A stretch of 64,000 nucleotides of DNA from Dendrolimus kikuchii (GCA_019925095.2 CM034405.1:17732401-17796400), one strand, 5' to 3'; counted from the first letter of the stretch, positions 20,179 to 31,708 are shown. The notes: a model not told the origin generated them from the sequence alone. Translations and numbers: made by a program.

Positions 20179-20490
20179 AATAATAGTTAAAAAAACTAAA
20201 AAAATACGCTTTTATTTAATATATAAAATATATATTATTTTATATAAAAAATAGAAAATAAATTTTAATAAATTTGAATTAAAAATAGTGTAAGAAAAAA
20301 TGATTTTATTGTAAAAAAAAGCGTGGGGTGTTTTTCAAACTATTGATACCATCCACCCCACGCTTTTTTTACAGTAAAATTATTTTTTTTACACTATTTT
20401 TAATACAAATTTATTAAAATATATTTTCTATTCTTTAGTTAGGATTTTCTATAAAAGCGTATTTTTTTAGTTTTTTTTTAACTATTATTT
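20179..20490. repeat. Long foldback element
   Basis: Imperfect inverted repeat with arms of about 150 bp and a 23-bp spacer. The inner stem pairs GCGTGGGGTG (20321-20330) with CACCCCACGC (20354-20363), extended by AAAAAAAA/TTTTTTT. Outer ends are AATAATAGTT and AACTATTATT. No coding sequence; a foldback MITE is likely. Confidence 0.85.
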
Positions 20491-20870
20491 TCTAGACAAT
20501 AATGTACGAAAAACCGATCATTTAGTTCAAAAATAACCCTTTCCCTTGGTTTGCCGTTTGACATTCCTTCACAGAAATTAATTCTTATAAGCTACACTAT
20601 GATTTGGTATAATAATACAAAATATGTTCATTTTTCAAAGTCAGCAGGTTCGATTCCTGACAAGGTTAATAAATTTTTCAAAAACAATTTTATTTTTTAG
20701 GTTAAATCAGCCTCAAGATTCCTTTGAGCGTTTTTCGCTATTTTGTATAATTTAGGATTTGATCCTGAAGGCTCACCTGAAAAGTTCGCTTCTATATAAA
20801 AACAAATTCGGCATAGAAACCCTATGGGTTTGTATAATATAATAAATTCAAAATTATAATAAAAATAAGT
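20491..20870. other. Unassigned AT-rich sequence
   Basis: A lone B-box-like GGTTCGATTCCTGACAAGG at 20648 may be a SINE-T scrap. No gene seen. Confidence 0.4.
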
Positions 20871-20957
20871 ATGGCGATCCAGCGAGGAAACGTTGCCAGC
20901 CTTCTGGGCACCTTACCCATAGAAGACGGTGATCTGGGCTCAGTATTCTACTTATAG
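20871..20957 (+). pseudogene. LINE ORF C-terminal remnant (AIQRGN family), copy 1
   Basis: 28 codons, AIQRGNVASLLGTLP to VFYL then stop. It matches two other remnants in the window (28756 minus and 50546 plus), which show it is the C-terminus of one retroelement ORF. Confidence 0.65.
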
Positions 20958-21349
20958 TCTTGAGGGACTATGAGTAGAATACAATACAAACAAGTTAAGT
21001 TTTCTTGCATTGTATTCTTTAATTTTATTAGTACATACTTTGATTATAGTTTAAAATAAAAACCACTGACAAATAAAAAAAAAATGTATATAGCCTATGT
21101 CACTTGGGGATAGTGTAGCTTGCCAAAAGTGAAAGAATTTTTCAAATAGGTTCTGTATTACTATTCAATGCAAGCAAACAAACAAACAAATCTTTCCTTT
21201 TTATAATATTAGTATTTACAAACGGATGAACTTATATGATGAGTTCACAAGGCTTCCAATTTTGCCAAAAATGCCACGGAACCCTTAATGATAATCAATG
21301 CAAATCGCTTTTGGCCACGTGACTCCAAAAACGAACTTCCCTCAACCCC
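20958..21349. other. Unassigned sequence
   Basis: Nothing recognised except a short direct repeat of GAGTAGAATACAATAC near 20970. Confidence 0.4.
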
Positions 21350-21935
21350 TCGTAGGCGACAAAACAACCCATAGCCAGGTGGTAGAGCATTTGCTCGTCT
21401 GGTTGGCTACCACCCCTGGTGTAGAGCATGCCGCCATAACAACCTTGAGTTGTACATACATACATACATAACTTCACGCCAGTTCCCTTGCGGGGTAGGC
21501 ACGAACAACAGAGCGCCATTTAGGCCCATTCTTACACACCTCACTTCCTTCTTTGACATTCATAACTCTTGTCATGCACGCTCGTTTGTTCTTAAGGCTC
21601 CTGACATCACCCTCCGCTAGTACACGATCAATTTGATCATGGAAGGTGTGTCGTGGCCTTCCAAGACTTCTGCTTCCATCCACTTTTGCATTGTATATCT
21701 GTTTAGTCATTCTTTCATCATGCATTCTTTCCACATGCCCGAACCACCGGAGCATTCCTTTCCTTACCTTCACCCCGACACTTTCTTCCACCTTGAGTTG
21801 TGTTCCGGCAATAGTAGCCAGGTTCCAGCCCCATATACGAGTCCGACAGCACATTGGTAGCAAATGTTTATAGGCGACGGTAACCACTTTCCATCACAAT
21901 TGGGCCATCAGCCTGTTTGCAGTACTCCAATAAAA
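21350..21935 (+). mobile_element. SINE-B copy 6, split by LINE-A
   Basis: SINE-B parts 21350-21453 and 21790-21935 are interrupted by LINE-A at the ACCTTGAGTTGT block. The first about 70 bp of the family are replaced. Confidence 0.82.
21454..21789 (-). mobile_element. LINE-A copy 5 nested in SINE-B, 12-bp target duplication
   Basis: Flanked by ACCTTGAGTTGT at 21442-21453 and 21790-21801. Reverse-strand LINE-A from KESVGVKVRKGM onward with a (CATA)n tail. Proves LINE-A moved after this SINE-B. Confidence 0.92.
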
Positions 21936-21939
21936 AAAA

Positions 21940-22349
21940 CTAGGGTATTTAAAATTTCGTACCATTTTTAGTACTGGGTTTAACAACGTCAACTTTGTAT
22001 ATTTTATGAGGGGACACCCTTATCAAGGGGATGGTCGTTTTTAATTAATTAAAAGCTCGGATCAAGTCGGAAAGGGATTCGCGATAATGAACAAGCGAAA
22101 AACTCGCTTTTTATTTTTAATTTCCTTTGCCAAAAGGTCGTGACTGCCAAGTTTGTGAATTTTCTTAACGTTGACTCGAAATGAATGTTTACTCGCCTCG
22201 AAATGAAAATGGTGGAAATGTATCAAACACTTAACTTTGCAGTGAGTTATTTTGTTTAACAATAGCTATCCCTAATATTTTCTTAATTTTTCGCGAATTG
22301 TATACATAATGAAACTACGTTTATTTATTTAGGAAACATACTTTCCTTT
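21940..22349. other. Unassigned; short Penelope-like tail scrap
   Basis: 22268-22322 resembles the flank of the Penelope-like tail (TTTTCGCGAATTGTATACATAATGAAACTACG). No gene. Confidence 0.4.
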
Positions 22350-22729
22350 CCAGTGACGCTCGCGGACCGCGTTCGTAATACCGAAGTAAGAAAGAGAGTT
22401 GGTCTGAAAGAGAGTGTCGGGGTGAGTTCGGGCATGTGGAAAGAATGCATGATGAAAGAATGACTAAACAGATATACAATGCAAAAGTGGATGGATGCAG
22501 AAGTCGTGGAAGGCCACGACACACCTTCCATGATCAAATTGATCGTGTACTAGCGGAGGGTGATGTCAGGAGTCTTAAGAACAGACGAGTGTGCATGACA
22601 AGAGTTATGAATGTCAAAGAAGCAAGTGAGGTGTGTAAGAATGGACCTAAATGGCGCTCTGTTGTTCGTGCCTACCCCGCAAGGGAACTGGCGTGAAGTT
22701 ATGTATTTATGTATGTACTTTCCTTTCTT
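22350..22729 (+). mobile_element. LINE-A copy 6, internally deleted
   Basis: Starts at VTLADRVRNTEV and runs to the tail; about 26 bp are missing between GGGGTGA and TTCGGGCATG. Confidence 0.82.
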
Positions 22730-22735
22730 TTTATC

Positions 22736-23041
22736 CGTGCAAGAACGGAGAAAGAATACAATTTCCTGCGGCCTGGCGGCCTGTCGTAAGAGGCGATTAA
22801 ACAACCCACAGCCAGGGGGTAGGTATTTCCTCGACTGGATGGCGACCACCCCTGGTCTAGAGTATGCCGCTAAAACAACCTTGTGTTGTGTTCCGGCATT
22901 AGTGACCAGGTTCCAGTCTTCTTTAAGAGATCAGCAGCGCATTTGTAGCACCTTTGTTGTTGCAAATGTCCATATGCAATGGTAATCGCTTTCCATCAAG
23001 TGGGCCATCTGCGTGTCTGCTGAACTCCTGCAATAAAAAAA
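22736..23041 (+). mobile_element. SINE-B copy 7
   Basis: Near full-length copy; its poly-A abuts a solo LTR. Confidence 0.82.
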
Positions 23042-23046
23042 AATAC

Positions 23047-23511
23047 TGTTACGAGTTACGAGACTCGAATTTAAAAATGCCGTTGGAATTATTATAGAGT
23101 TTATTAGAACTATACAAACACGTATAATACAGGTAAAAATATAACCGAACACAACAAATCCAAACGTAATTCAGAAGGTCGTAATTCAATAAAAGGCGCA
23201 AAGTCCTTTACTAATAGTTTACCGATTGTACACACGTCTCGCCTTGATCGTGGTTCTCACTGTCCCCTCTCTTAGAATAGAATAGAATAGATATATCCGC
23301 CAGGCAAGCGTCGACATAATTTCCTAGAATCAGCTTGTACTCATAATCCGTAACACCTGGCTAAGGACAATAGGCTGTGTTCCATAATAAGTAAACAAAA
23401 AAAGACGATCATAAAAGGATTACGATCAGTTCAAATGCTGGCAGGTAATAAAATGGGCTTCTACAGATCCTGTACGTGGAATTGATTTTTGTCGGCGCCT
23501 AGGTTGTAACA
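23047..23511. mobile_element. Solo LTR copy 1 (465 bp)
   Basis: Begins TGTTACGAG, ends TTGTAACA and is flanked by the 4-bp duplication ATAC (23043-23046 and 23512-23515). A diverged copy at 48220-48642 has the same ends and its own duplication. A 4-bp duplication suits Gypsy- or Copia-type elements; the internal part is absent. Confidence 0.75.
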
Positions 23512-23515
23512 ATAC

Positions 23516-23934
23516 AATAATTATAATTCTTACTATATAAAACACGTAAATTAATAACATATCAACTAAGTTTCCACTAAAAACATAAATTAGGTTCCGA
23601 ATTTGGCTCATACAGCTATAAAAAAAATTATAATATATTTGATATAATATTGGAAAATTACATTAAAAAAAAAGGAATTAAATAATACAAAACCACACAA
23701 AACAAAAAAAAACCTACAATATGTCTATTTATCTATATCGTTCTTAAGTCATAATTATCATCTCGTAAAAGAAATCGTGATACATGTTCAATATATAAGT
23801 CATTAAATTAAAAAAAAAACCAAAATAATAATATTAATGAAATCAAAGTTTTAACGGTTTTAAGCGCGGACACGTCGGAACAATAAAAATCAAATAAAAT
23901 ACGGCGCTTAAAACTGTTAAAACGTAGTTCTATT
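23516..23934. other. AT-rich sequence with Penelope-like tail scrap
   Basis: 23845-23932 repeats AGTTTTAACGGTTTTAAGCG and CGGCGCTTAAAACTGTTAAA, parts of the Penelope-like tail in both orientations. Otherwise unassigned. Confidence 0.5.
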
Positions 23935-24255
23935 TTTTTTTTTTTTTTTTTTTTATTGCAGGAGCTCAGCAGACAGGCGGACGGCCCACTTGATGGAAAG
24001 CGGTTACCATCGCCTATAGACATTTGCAACACCAAAGGTGCTACAAATGCGCTGCTGCTCTCTTAAGGGAGACTGGAACCTGGACACTAATGCCGGAACA
24101 CAAATTAAGGTTGTTATGGCGATATACTTTAGACCAGGGGTGGTAGCCATCCAGTCGGGCAAATGCCCTACCGCCTGGCTGTGGGTTGTTTTGTTGCCTC
24201 TTACGACAGGCCGTCCGGCCGCAGGAAATTGTATTCTTTCTCCGTTCCTGCACGG
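23935..24255 (-). mobile_element. SINE-B copy 8
   Basis: Full-length reverse copy with a long T tract (poly-A of the minus strand). Confidence 0.82.
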
Positions 24256-24401
24256 ATTGATCGGATAAATATCAATCCCTCCCAAATATTTTTTTACATA
24301 GTATATAACAAAGTCGCTTTTCGGGTCTTTCTGTCTGTCTGTATATCCGTAACATTTTTAAGCCGTTTTCACCATCAGTTACATAATTTTTCAAAGAAGG
24401 T

Positions 24402-24480
24402 TTATGTGCATACTAGCTTTGCCCGCGGCTTTGTTCGTGATATATCAAAAACTTAATTCGTTTTTTCCAAGTAAAATTAT
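24402..24480 (-). repeat. Helitron-like 3' end fragment
   Basis: Plus strand ACTAGCTTTGCCCGCGGC reads as a CCGCGGGCAAAGCTAG/T end on the minus strand. Confidence 0.4.
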
Positions 24481-24571
24481 TATTTACTAGAGTACGCGCG
24501 TACAGTACATGAAAAACTCTAGTACTTCCCATGAGTATGAATTTTTATACCGTTAAATTCGGTATTTTTTT

Positions 24572-24855
24572 AAGGTTTTTTTTTGACCTGATGGAAAGTG
24601 ATCACCAACGCCTATGGACAGTTGTAACACCAACGGTGCTACCAATTCTTCTGCTCTCTTAAGGAAGACTGGAACCTAGTCACTAATGACAGAACACAAT
24701 TCAAGGTTGTTATGGCGACATACTTTAGACCAGGGGTGCTAGCCATCCAGTCGGGCAAATGCCCTACCACCTCGCTGTGGGTTGTTAAGTCGCCTGTTAC
24801 GACAGGCCGCCCGGCCGCAGGAAATTGTATTCTTTCTCAATTCCTGCACGGATAA
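24572..24855 (-). mobile_element. SINE-B copy 9
   Basis: Reverse copy, 3' end slightly shortened (starts TGACCTGATGGAAAG). Confidence 0.8.
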
Positions 24856-25499
24856 AAGGTATATATAGTATATATGGGATAAAAGTATATAAGTATAAGT
24901 AGGTAGAATTGGAATTTTATAACTTCATTGAAAGTAACTAGTAAACTGTATTCATAGTATATACTTTGATAAAAATCCCTACCTGAAAAAATGTTATAAT
25001 TCTTAAGTATCTAAATTATTTTGCCAATAACCTTCGTAATATAATATGTATTCTCATCCCTACAAGCACGCTATATTGTTAGGCTGTATATTATTTATAA
25101 CTCCCATTGATATACATAACACAGTTTCCCGTTTCACAGACCCTCGATATTTACGACTCAGCACGTCAGTACCCAAGAGGCAGTGCCTAATTTATTTATT
25201 GTCTATTCCATTCCCAAGGGGGTCTATATTGAAGTCCTTTGTGCTGCGAGTACGTTGAGATTTTCTTTCCGGGCCTCGTGTGTCTTGCATGTTAGCGTGA
25301 GTCCGAGGTGTTAGGGAAGAATTTATTAATTTAATAGGACACGTACGCTTTTCGTGTTGCTTGCTTTGTACATATAAGGTCTGGTAGTTATGGGAGTTGG
25401 TATATAGGTCAGAACAAACACCTATATATACTTCAAGGTGTGGCATTATGAAACCGATAGATAACTAGTTATTATTATTTTTTCCAGAAATATGTTTGA
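24856..25499. other. Unassigned sequence
   Basis: Open frames at 25046-25258 (plus) and 25192-25446 (minus) have no recognisable motifs. Possibly unique sequence. Confidence 0.4.
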
Positions 25500-25972
25500 C
25501 TAGCTTCTGCCCGCGACTTTGTCCGCGTGGAATAGTAAAAAAAGGAAGTTAAAAAAAACCCCGATTTTGAAACATTCTTCATTGGTGCTCCGCCCCTATT
25601 GGTCTTAGCGTGATGATATATAGCCTATAGCCTACCTCGATAAATGGGCTTTTTAAGACTGAAAGAATTTTTAAAATCAGACCAGTAGTTCCTGAGATTA
25701 GCTTGTTCAAGCAAACAGACAAACAAACTCTTTAGCTTTATATATTAGTATAAGATTGTGGCACAGTAACCTCATGTAGTTCCTGAGATTAGCGCGTTCA
25801 AGCAAACAAAGAAACTCTTCAGCTTTATATATAAGTATAAGATAGCCTTCCTCGATAAATGGGCTATCTAATCCTGAAAGAATTTTTCAAATCGGACTAG
25901 TAGTTTCTGAGATTAGCGCGTTCAAGCAAACAAACAAACTCTTCAGCTTTATATATTAGTACAAGATTGTGG
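25500..25972 (-). mobile_element. Hel-e (Helitron-like) with reiterated 5' end
   Basis: Core 25500-25755. On the minus strand it begins A/TCTTATACTAATATATAAAGC and ends CGCGGGCAGAAGCTAG/T. The 5'-terminal 70-100 bp are repeated twice more to 25972 (each with TGAGATTAGCGCGTTCAAGC). Confidence 0.6.
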
Positions 25973-25984
25973 CAGAGTACCTCA

Positions 25985-26085
25985 TGTCGTGGTGGCGTAA
26001 TGGTTAGCGCACGTGTCTCAAACTCAAAGTCGGGCCGAATCCTGACCGGAACGCATGCATCACTTAGGCAGTTTTCTGACCTGAG
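25985..26085 (+). mobile_element. SINE-A copy 3, head only
   Basis: GTCGTGGTGGCGTAATGGTTAGC head through GCAGTTTTCTGACCT; the 3' two thirds are missing. Confidence 0.75.
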
Positions 26086-26089
26086 TAAA

Positions 26090-26776
26090 TTCATGGAATG
26101 CACTTGCTAAGTTTCAAAACTGCACAGCTGCTAGTTTTTCGAAGTAGTTAAAAAAAACCAGACAGTATCAATTGTCCCATCCCTGAAGAGAGAAATCTCA
26201 TCGCCGAGACCTTAATAGCCTAAGCTGACAAGATGTAACGTGTTGAAACAGGTCTGTTTGTTTAAGCAACATTCATTCTGTCACATTGTTTATTGGGTCA
26301 TCCATCAGAGGACCCTTTAGGACGAAACTTGGGCAGGTCCCCGGAGCTCTTAGGACAGCTTGTTTAGGTTTTAATATCACCTATTTTGAATCTGGTTTAT
26401 GTCCCACGTTGAGTTTAGAGGTTGCTATTTATTTGCTGATTTTGACAAGATCCGGAGTGTTATGTCGACTAAGCCGAGTTCACACGAACAGAGTAAACAC
26501 AAAAGTCATAAATTCATTTATTCGTAAGTATATTAGACGTTAGGGTTATAAATGGAAGCATATTTGTCATCCATCTTTACAATTCATGAATTACTTCAAG
26601 CTATAGAAGGTGTGCCCGATTAGCCACTTCTTAAGCCGGCAAGTAAATGCATTTAAACTGCCGGAAAGTGTGGTTTTATTTGGTAGTTTATTATATATAG
26701 TCTAACCCATAACATGCGTTAGCGTGTTGGATTTTTCCAATCGCCTCGGCAACGGTACAATTTATCCTATCAATCA
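26090..26776. other. Unassigned sequence
   Basis: An 85-codon frame (26286-26543) shows no known domain. No gene assigned. Confidence 0.4.
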
Positions 26777-26935
26777 TCTTATATATATAAAAATTTCCTG
26801 TCACAGTGTTTGACCGCCATGAGCTCCGAAACTACTTAAGTGATTTTGTTGATTTTTTCATTTAGCTTGATTTGTTTCAACTTAGGACATAAGATAGATT
26901 TCATTTTAATTTATATATTTTTTTAAACCGACTAG
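26777..26935 (+). repeat. Possible Helitron-like 5' end
   Basis: A/TCTTATATATATAAAAATTTCC followed by GAGCTCCGAAACTACTTAAG; no matching CTAG/T end found. Confidence 0.3.
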
Positions 26936-27426
26936 TCGGTAAGTATGAGTTGTGCTGTCAAGTAAGTAAGCATCGAATAGATAGCGCCATACTTTAAGTC
27001 CCACTCTTTCTTTGATACATACATACATATTATCACGTCTGTTTCCAATGGGGGTAAGCAGAGACTAGATCTCCACATGCGATGATCCTAACAAATAACT
27101 TTCGCTTCATCTACATACATTAACCTCTTCATACATGCACGTTTATTTGATATGCTTTGTACCTGACCTCGTTTTAACACTTTACCATTCACAATACTGT
27201 CATACACTCGTTTTGTGATTCTATTTTCATCCATCCTCTCTACATGCCCAAACTACCTTCACGTTCCTTTTTCAACTCTTGTTATTACATCTTCTTTCAA
27301 TCCACAACGTTCCCTTATTATACTGTTCCGTATCATATCATTCATGCTTAAGCTCTCATTTCAACTGCATTTATTCTACTTGCATGCTTCTTCTGCCACA
27401 CCTAACTTTCACTGCCGTACATTAGT

Positions 27427-28062
27427 ACATACATACATACATAACTTCACGCCAGTTCCCTTGCGGGGTAGGCACGAACAACAGAGTGCCATTTAGGCTT
27501 ATTCTTACACACCTCACTTGCCTCTTTGACATTCATAACTCTTGACATGCAAGCTCGTCTGTTCTTAAGGCTCCTGACATCACCTTCTGCTAGTACACGA
27601 TCAATTTGATCATGGAAGGTGTGTCGTGGCCTTCCACGACTTTTGCATCCATCCACCTTTGCATTGTATATCTGTTTAGTCATTCTTTCATGATGCATTC
27701 TTTCCACATGCCCGAACCACCGGAGCATTCCTTTCCTTACCTTCACCCCGACACTCTCTTTCAGACCAACTCTCTTTCTTACTTCGGTATTACGAACGCG
27801 GTCCGCGAGCGTCACTCCACAGATTTTGCGCAATGCTCGCATCTCGACCGCGTTTACTCTACTTTCATGCTCTCTCTTCCATACCCAACTCTCGCTTTCA
27901 TACGTGAGCGTAGGTACCAGCACCGCGTTGTGTACGGCGAGCTGGGCCTTCTGGCTGAGGTTCTTAGCGCCTAGAAGTTTACCTAACGCTCCATTCACAC
28001 TATTCCCCAAATTCACTCTTCTTTCTATATCAGCGGTGTACCTTCCATCCCTGCTAAAATCC
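27427..28062 (-). mobile_element. LINE-A copy 7, longest, nested in LINE-B
   Basis: 636 bp flanked by the 15-bp duplication CTGCCGTACATTAGT at 27412-27426 and 28063-28077. It carries the longest LINE-A frame seen here. Confidence 0.93.
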
Positions 28063-28142
28063 CTGCCGTACATTAGTGTTGGCACCAATACCCCTTGATA
28101 GACAGCCAAGCATGCCTTTACAAACACTTTTTGGCTTTTCAT
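27447..28142 (-). pseudogene. Chimeric LINE-B/LINE-A C-terminal frame
   Basis: 231 codons without a stop. The first about 26 residues come from LINE-B; the rest is LINE-A: LGKLLGAKNLSQKAQLAVHN, VLVPTLTYESESWVW, EMRALRKICGVTLADRV, MLRWFGHVERM, SRGRPRHTFHDQIDRVLAE, RAYPARELA. The LRWFGHVERM and GRPR block is the typical end of RTE-like reverse transcriptase ORFs. The catalytic RT domain is absent. The fusion arose by insertion and is probably not functional. Confidence 0.85.
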
Positions 28143-28150
28143 AAAAGAGT

Positions 28151-28755
28151 TTAGTATAGTTTATCCTCTTTGTACGGTGAAACCGAACACTGCATACAAT
28201 GCATTTTTACTTTAATTTATTAATTTATATTCACAAAGAGTCAATACACGAATAGCGGCCACCGCGTGTGCTCCCTCGCTCCTTTATTACTCCATCTTTG
28301 GTCAATTAAATAATTTTTTTATAAATTTATCCTGTAGTTATCCGTTAAAGCGAATCCCTGCCGCTTACACTCTTCTACACGTGCAAAATATACCTATTAT
28401 ATATTGTCTAGGATAATAGATTAAAAAAAAATATATGTTCTGATTTATAATTACCTGGATTAAAATGACAACTGCGATCGAGTGTGCGGTATAGTTAGTT
28501 GTGTGAGATTGTGGCTGGCAAGTAAAACAACACTTTACGACTTTTACGGTTATCAGCGATGCGAGTACGTTTATTTTAGTAAATTTTTTTTTTTTTAATA
28601 CTTTCATATTTATATATAAATATGAAAGTTATACAAACAGATAAATATTTATACATTATTGTAACAACCAAAATTATTTTAAAAATTAAACTAAACTATA
28701 AAATAGAAACCTAAAATTAAATACTAAAACTAAATAATAAAAAAAGAGAGCAAAA
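28151..28755. other. Unassigned AT-rich sequence
   Basis: Contains a palindrome-like CATATTTATATATAAATATG at 28604-28623. No gene. Confidence 0.4.
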
Positions 28756-28935
28756 TTATAGATAAAATATTGGTCCCAAACCACTGTCACTTACCGGGAA
28801 CGTTCCCAAAAGGCTGGCGGCGTTACCACGCTGAATAGCAATGCTTACCCTTTGAGCAAAATAGACGCCAGCCTTTTGGTCGCGTGAGAGGTCTACTAAG
28901 CGCTCGGCAACATCTCGATAAAGTTTTAGAGCGTT
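28756..28935 (-). pseudogene. LINE ORF C-terminal remnant (AIQRGN family), copy 2
   Basis: Reads ALKLYRDVAERLVDLSRDQK, AGVYFAQRVSIAIQRGNAAS and LLGTFP to IFYL then stop. Best preserved of three copies (see 20871 and 50546). Phrases of this kind end the ORF of a LINE family common in insect genomes; exact clade not fixed. Confidence 0.7.
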
Positions 28936-29913
28936 AATTTTAGTAAATTATTTATAACACCCGTAGGTAAAATATTTTAAATAAAAAAACTCAGAGCCTC
29001 TTCACGCGTCGTGCATCATCGTCTATTCTCTCTCTCACACTATGGGCTCGTTCAGAAATATCGTTTTACATTCGTCACATCATGCGTTCAAGATACATCA
29101 TTCCCACAGTTATAGGAGGCGTATTTATAAAAAAATAACCACCAAGACTAAGGCGGGAACTCCGCTTTGCTCCCGCCTTAGCCTTCCAGCCTATGTTTAA
29201 AAAGTTCGGATCTGTTCATAATAAATGAATGCGCCCTATATCTATACCCCATCTGCGATCGACCTTTTTTTATGTTGCGAGCTTGGAGCAACTCACCACT
29301 GTGAATTGAATCCTATCCTATAGAATTTCTATGGAAATTTTTTAGGGTTCAACTCAGTGTTGAGTTGTTGATTCAACTCACACAATTCACTTATCACATG
29401 AATCAAGAAAAGGTAGTTCGCAGCTGTCATTTTAGTCCAGGTAATAAAAATTCATAATATAAATACTTTACCAACGAATACAACTCTATCTCGGCAATGA
29501 AACCGTGAATAACTGGATAAATAAACGTTGCGAATAGTCAAAACGTAGAATGCATGCTATAAAGTTTAGAAGTGTCGCGTCAGAATAGAGCGAAGGATAT
29601 CCGGACGGCCATCTTGGAACCGGATGCAGCGAGATACAGACGACACGAAACCCTCGCACCGATTTTGCTTAGTAATTATTTTGATAATACTGACAAATGT
29701 TAAAATATATACATTTCATAGTTTATTTATGAAGATGAAAACGTAAACATAGTAAAAGCGTGAAAAAAAAAGGATATAATGGTGTGTTTTGGACAATTCT
29801 ACCAATTTTCAGCCGGGTGCGAATTTTTGTTACTTCACTCCTATTTTTTGGTCTAATTTGACCGGACTAATCATAGTAGAAATATGTACCTAAAAAGATA
29901 GTATAAAACATTG

Positions 29914-29915
<2 letters not shown>
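28936..29915. other. Unassigned sequence with a GC-rich hairpin
   Basis: 29148-29181 holds CTAAGGCGGGA and TCCCGCCTTAG (11-bp arms, 12-base loop). No gene found. Confidence 0.45.
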
Positions 29916-29993
<78 letters not shown>

Positions 29994-30025
29994 GTATATA
30001 TATATATGTGTATATATATATTTGT
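29916..30025. repeat. (TA)n microsatellite
   Basis: About 110 bp of TA with TG interruptions toward the right end. Confidence 0.95.
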
Positions 30026-30182
30026 ATGTACGTAAAGGGATAGTATAATACATAAGACTATTTGTGACATCTCGCTCGAGCGTTAGCATATTTTGGAAGG
30101 TTTAATCTGCCTAATTGCCCCAGCTTAACAATAAAAAAAAATTACAGTATCTATTCATGACAAATGTATACTCTATGGCTAG

Positions 30183-30434
30183 GTTCCATTAGGGACTCAT
30201 AATGACCACGTTCACGACCGCGATTTAACCTGTTCCACTTGCTTGCCGGCGTTACAATCGTAAACCCAAGTGGAACGGCTATTCGATCCACCTGTTGACA
30301 TGGGTCGTTGTGAGCGTTGTGTGATCGAACATTATGACGTCATTAGTGACGTTTTCGCCACGACCACAGCGACCGCGGTCGCCTTGTGGGCCGGCTGACT
30401 TAGCATTTTGGGCATTGTGAGCTACTAATGGAAC
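30183..30434. mobile_element. MITE copy 1 with CRE-like palindrome
   Basis: About 250 bp with terminal inverted repeats near GTTCCATTAGTAGCTCACAA. Inside are CGACCGCGGTCG-type and TGACGTCA palindromes. A second copy in reverse order is at 43427-43662. No coding sequence. Confidence 0.8.
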
Positions 30435-30637
30435 GCCTTATATGAATCTTAACAATAATATTACGAAGTCTCACAAAAGTCATTATGATTCAATCAACGT
30501 CAAAAAAATCATGAGGATTAATTTTTATATTATAGAACTGTAGATGAACTGTGAAACATTTGTCATATTATTGTTGAGATTCGTAGAATAGATATTCATT
30601 GTAAGTAATTCTCCACTCAGCTGAGGTGAGAATGTTA

Positions 30638-30916
30638 ATGGATGTGTGGTGTTACAAGAATGGATAAGAGAAATGAGTTTATAAGGGGATCTTTGATGGT
30701 TGCAACCGGGATTGAAAAATTGAGAGGAAGAAGATTATGGTAGTATGCGCATGCAATGAGGAGCGTTGCGATTAGATTGATAGGTACCAATGTAAAGGTA
30801 GACCAAAACAGAGATGGATGGTTTCTATGAAGGATAATATGATAGTTTGTGGTGTGACAGAGGACGTATGTCAGAAAAGACATATTGTGCCTAGTAATTG
30901 GGAGAAGGTGAAATAA
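30638..30916 (+). pseudogene. Decayed RTE-like ORF C-terminus
   Basis: One reading frame with four internal stops reads CKGRPKQRWMVSMKDNMIVC, GVTEDVCQKR and SNWEKVK. GRPK-RW and MxVCGVTEDxV are typical of the last part of RTE-type LINE ORFs. Confidence 0.65.
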
Positions 30917-31326
30917 AACAGAGCGAAATTCGTCGTAAATAATTTTTGTCAATGTAAATCAATGTAAAATGTAATCTTCAGTCACTAATTCTTTCATAGT
31001 ACAGAGTGTCAAATTCTGGAATGCGTTGCCTCTTACTGTCAGAGAGGCCAAAACATTATCTACATTTCGGAACTCACTTAGAAAGTACTATATGTCTGTA
31101 AATAAATATATCTAATATATTAAACACTAGAGTTTACCCCGCGGCTGCGCCGCGGGTCAACCTCTAGTGCGTGTCTCCAGTTTAAAGAGCAAGTAGTACA
31201 GGTTACATTGTATTATTTTTTTATGTATTTGCCCCCGAAAGATTCACTTAATTTTATATCGCAAACTATACCACCCCCGTCTATATGTAAACTACATAAA
31301 TGACAAAACTTGACAAAATAGATAAC

Positions 31327-31708
31327 ATGGACCAAGTGGACCAAGTGGACCCAGTGGGCCCAGTGGACCCAGTGGACCCAGTGGACCCAGTGGATCCAGC
31401 GGACAAAGTGGACCCAGTGGACCCAACGGATCTAGTGGACCAAGTGGACCCAGTGAGTCCAGTGGACCAAGTAGACCCAGTGGACCCAGTGGTTCAATTA
31501 GACCCAGTGGGCCCAGTGGATCCAGTAGTCTAAGTGGACCCAGTGGACCCAGTTGACCCAGTAGGCTAAGTATTCCAAATGGACCCAGTGGACCCAGTAA
31601 ACTCAGTGGACCAAGTAGACCCAGTGGACCAAGTGGACCCAGTGGACCAACTGGACCCAGTGGACCAAGTGGACCCAGTGGACCCAGCAGACCCAGTGGA
31701 CGAAATCA
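31327..31708 (+). repeat. GTGGACCCA minisatellite (9-bp unit)
   Basis: About 42 units of a 9-bp motif near GTGGACCCA with variants. The plus-strand frame reads VDP repeats; it is repeat sequence, not a gene. Confidence 0.9.

Larger units (their letters stand above)
27017..28150 (-). mobile_element. LINE-B, interrupted by LINE-A
   Basis: Two pieces on the minus strand, 28150-28078 and 27411-27017. The upper piece reads KVFVKACLAVYQG, VLVPTLMYG and the lower continues SES-VWQKKHASRINAVEMRA (one stop inside) to a (TATG)n tail. Its C-terminus (RACMKRLMYVDEAKVICKD) parallels LINE-A (RACMTRVMNVKEASEVCKN), so the two are sister families. Confidence 0.8.

Noticed and set aside
31300..31533. 77-codon VDPVDP repeat protein
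   Set aside because: Translation of the GTGGACCCA minisatellite inside a Helitron-like element; no domain and no conserved start.
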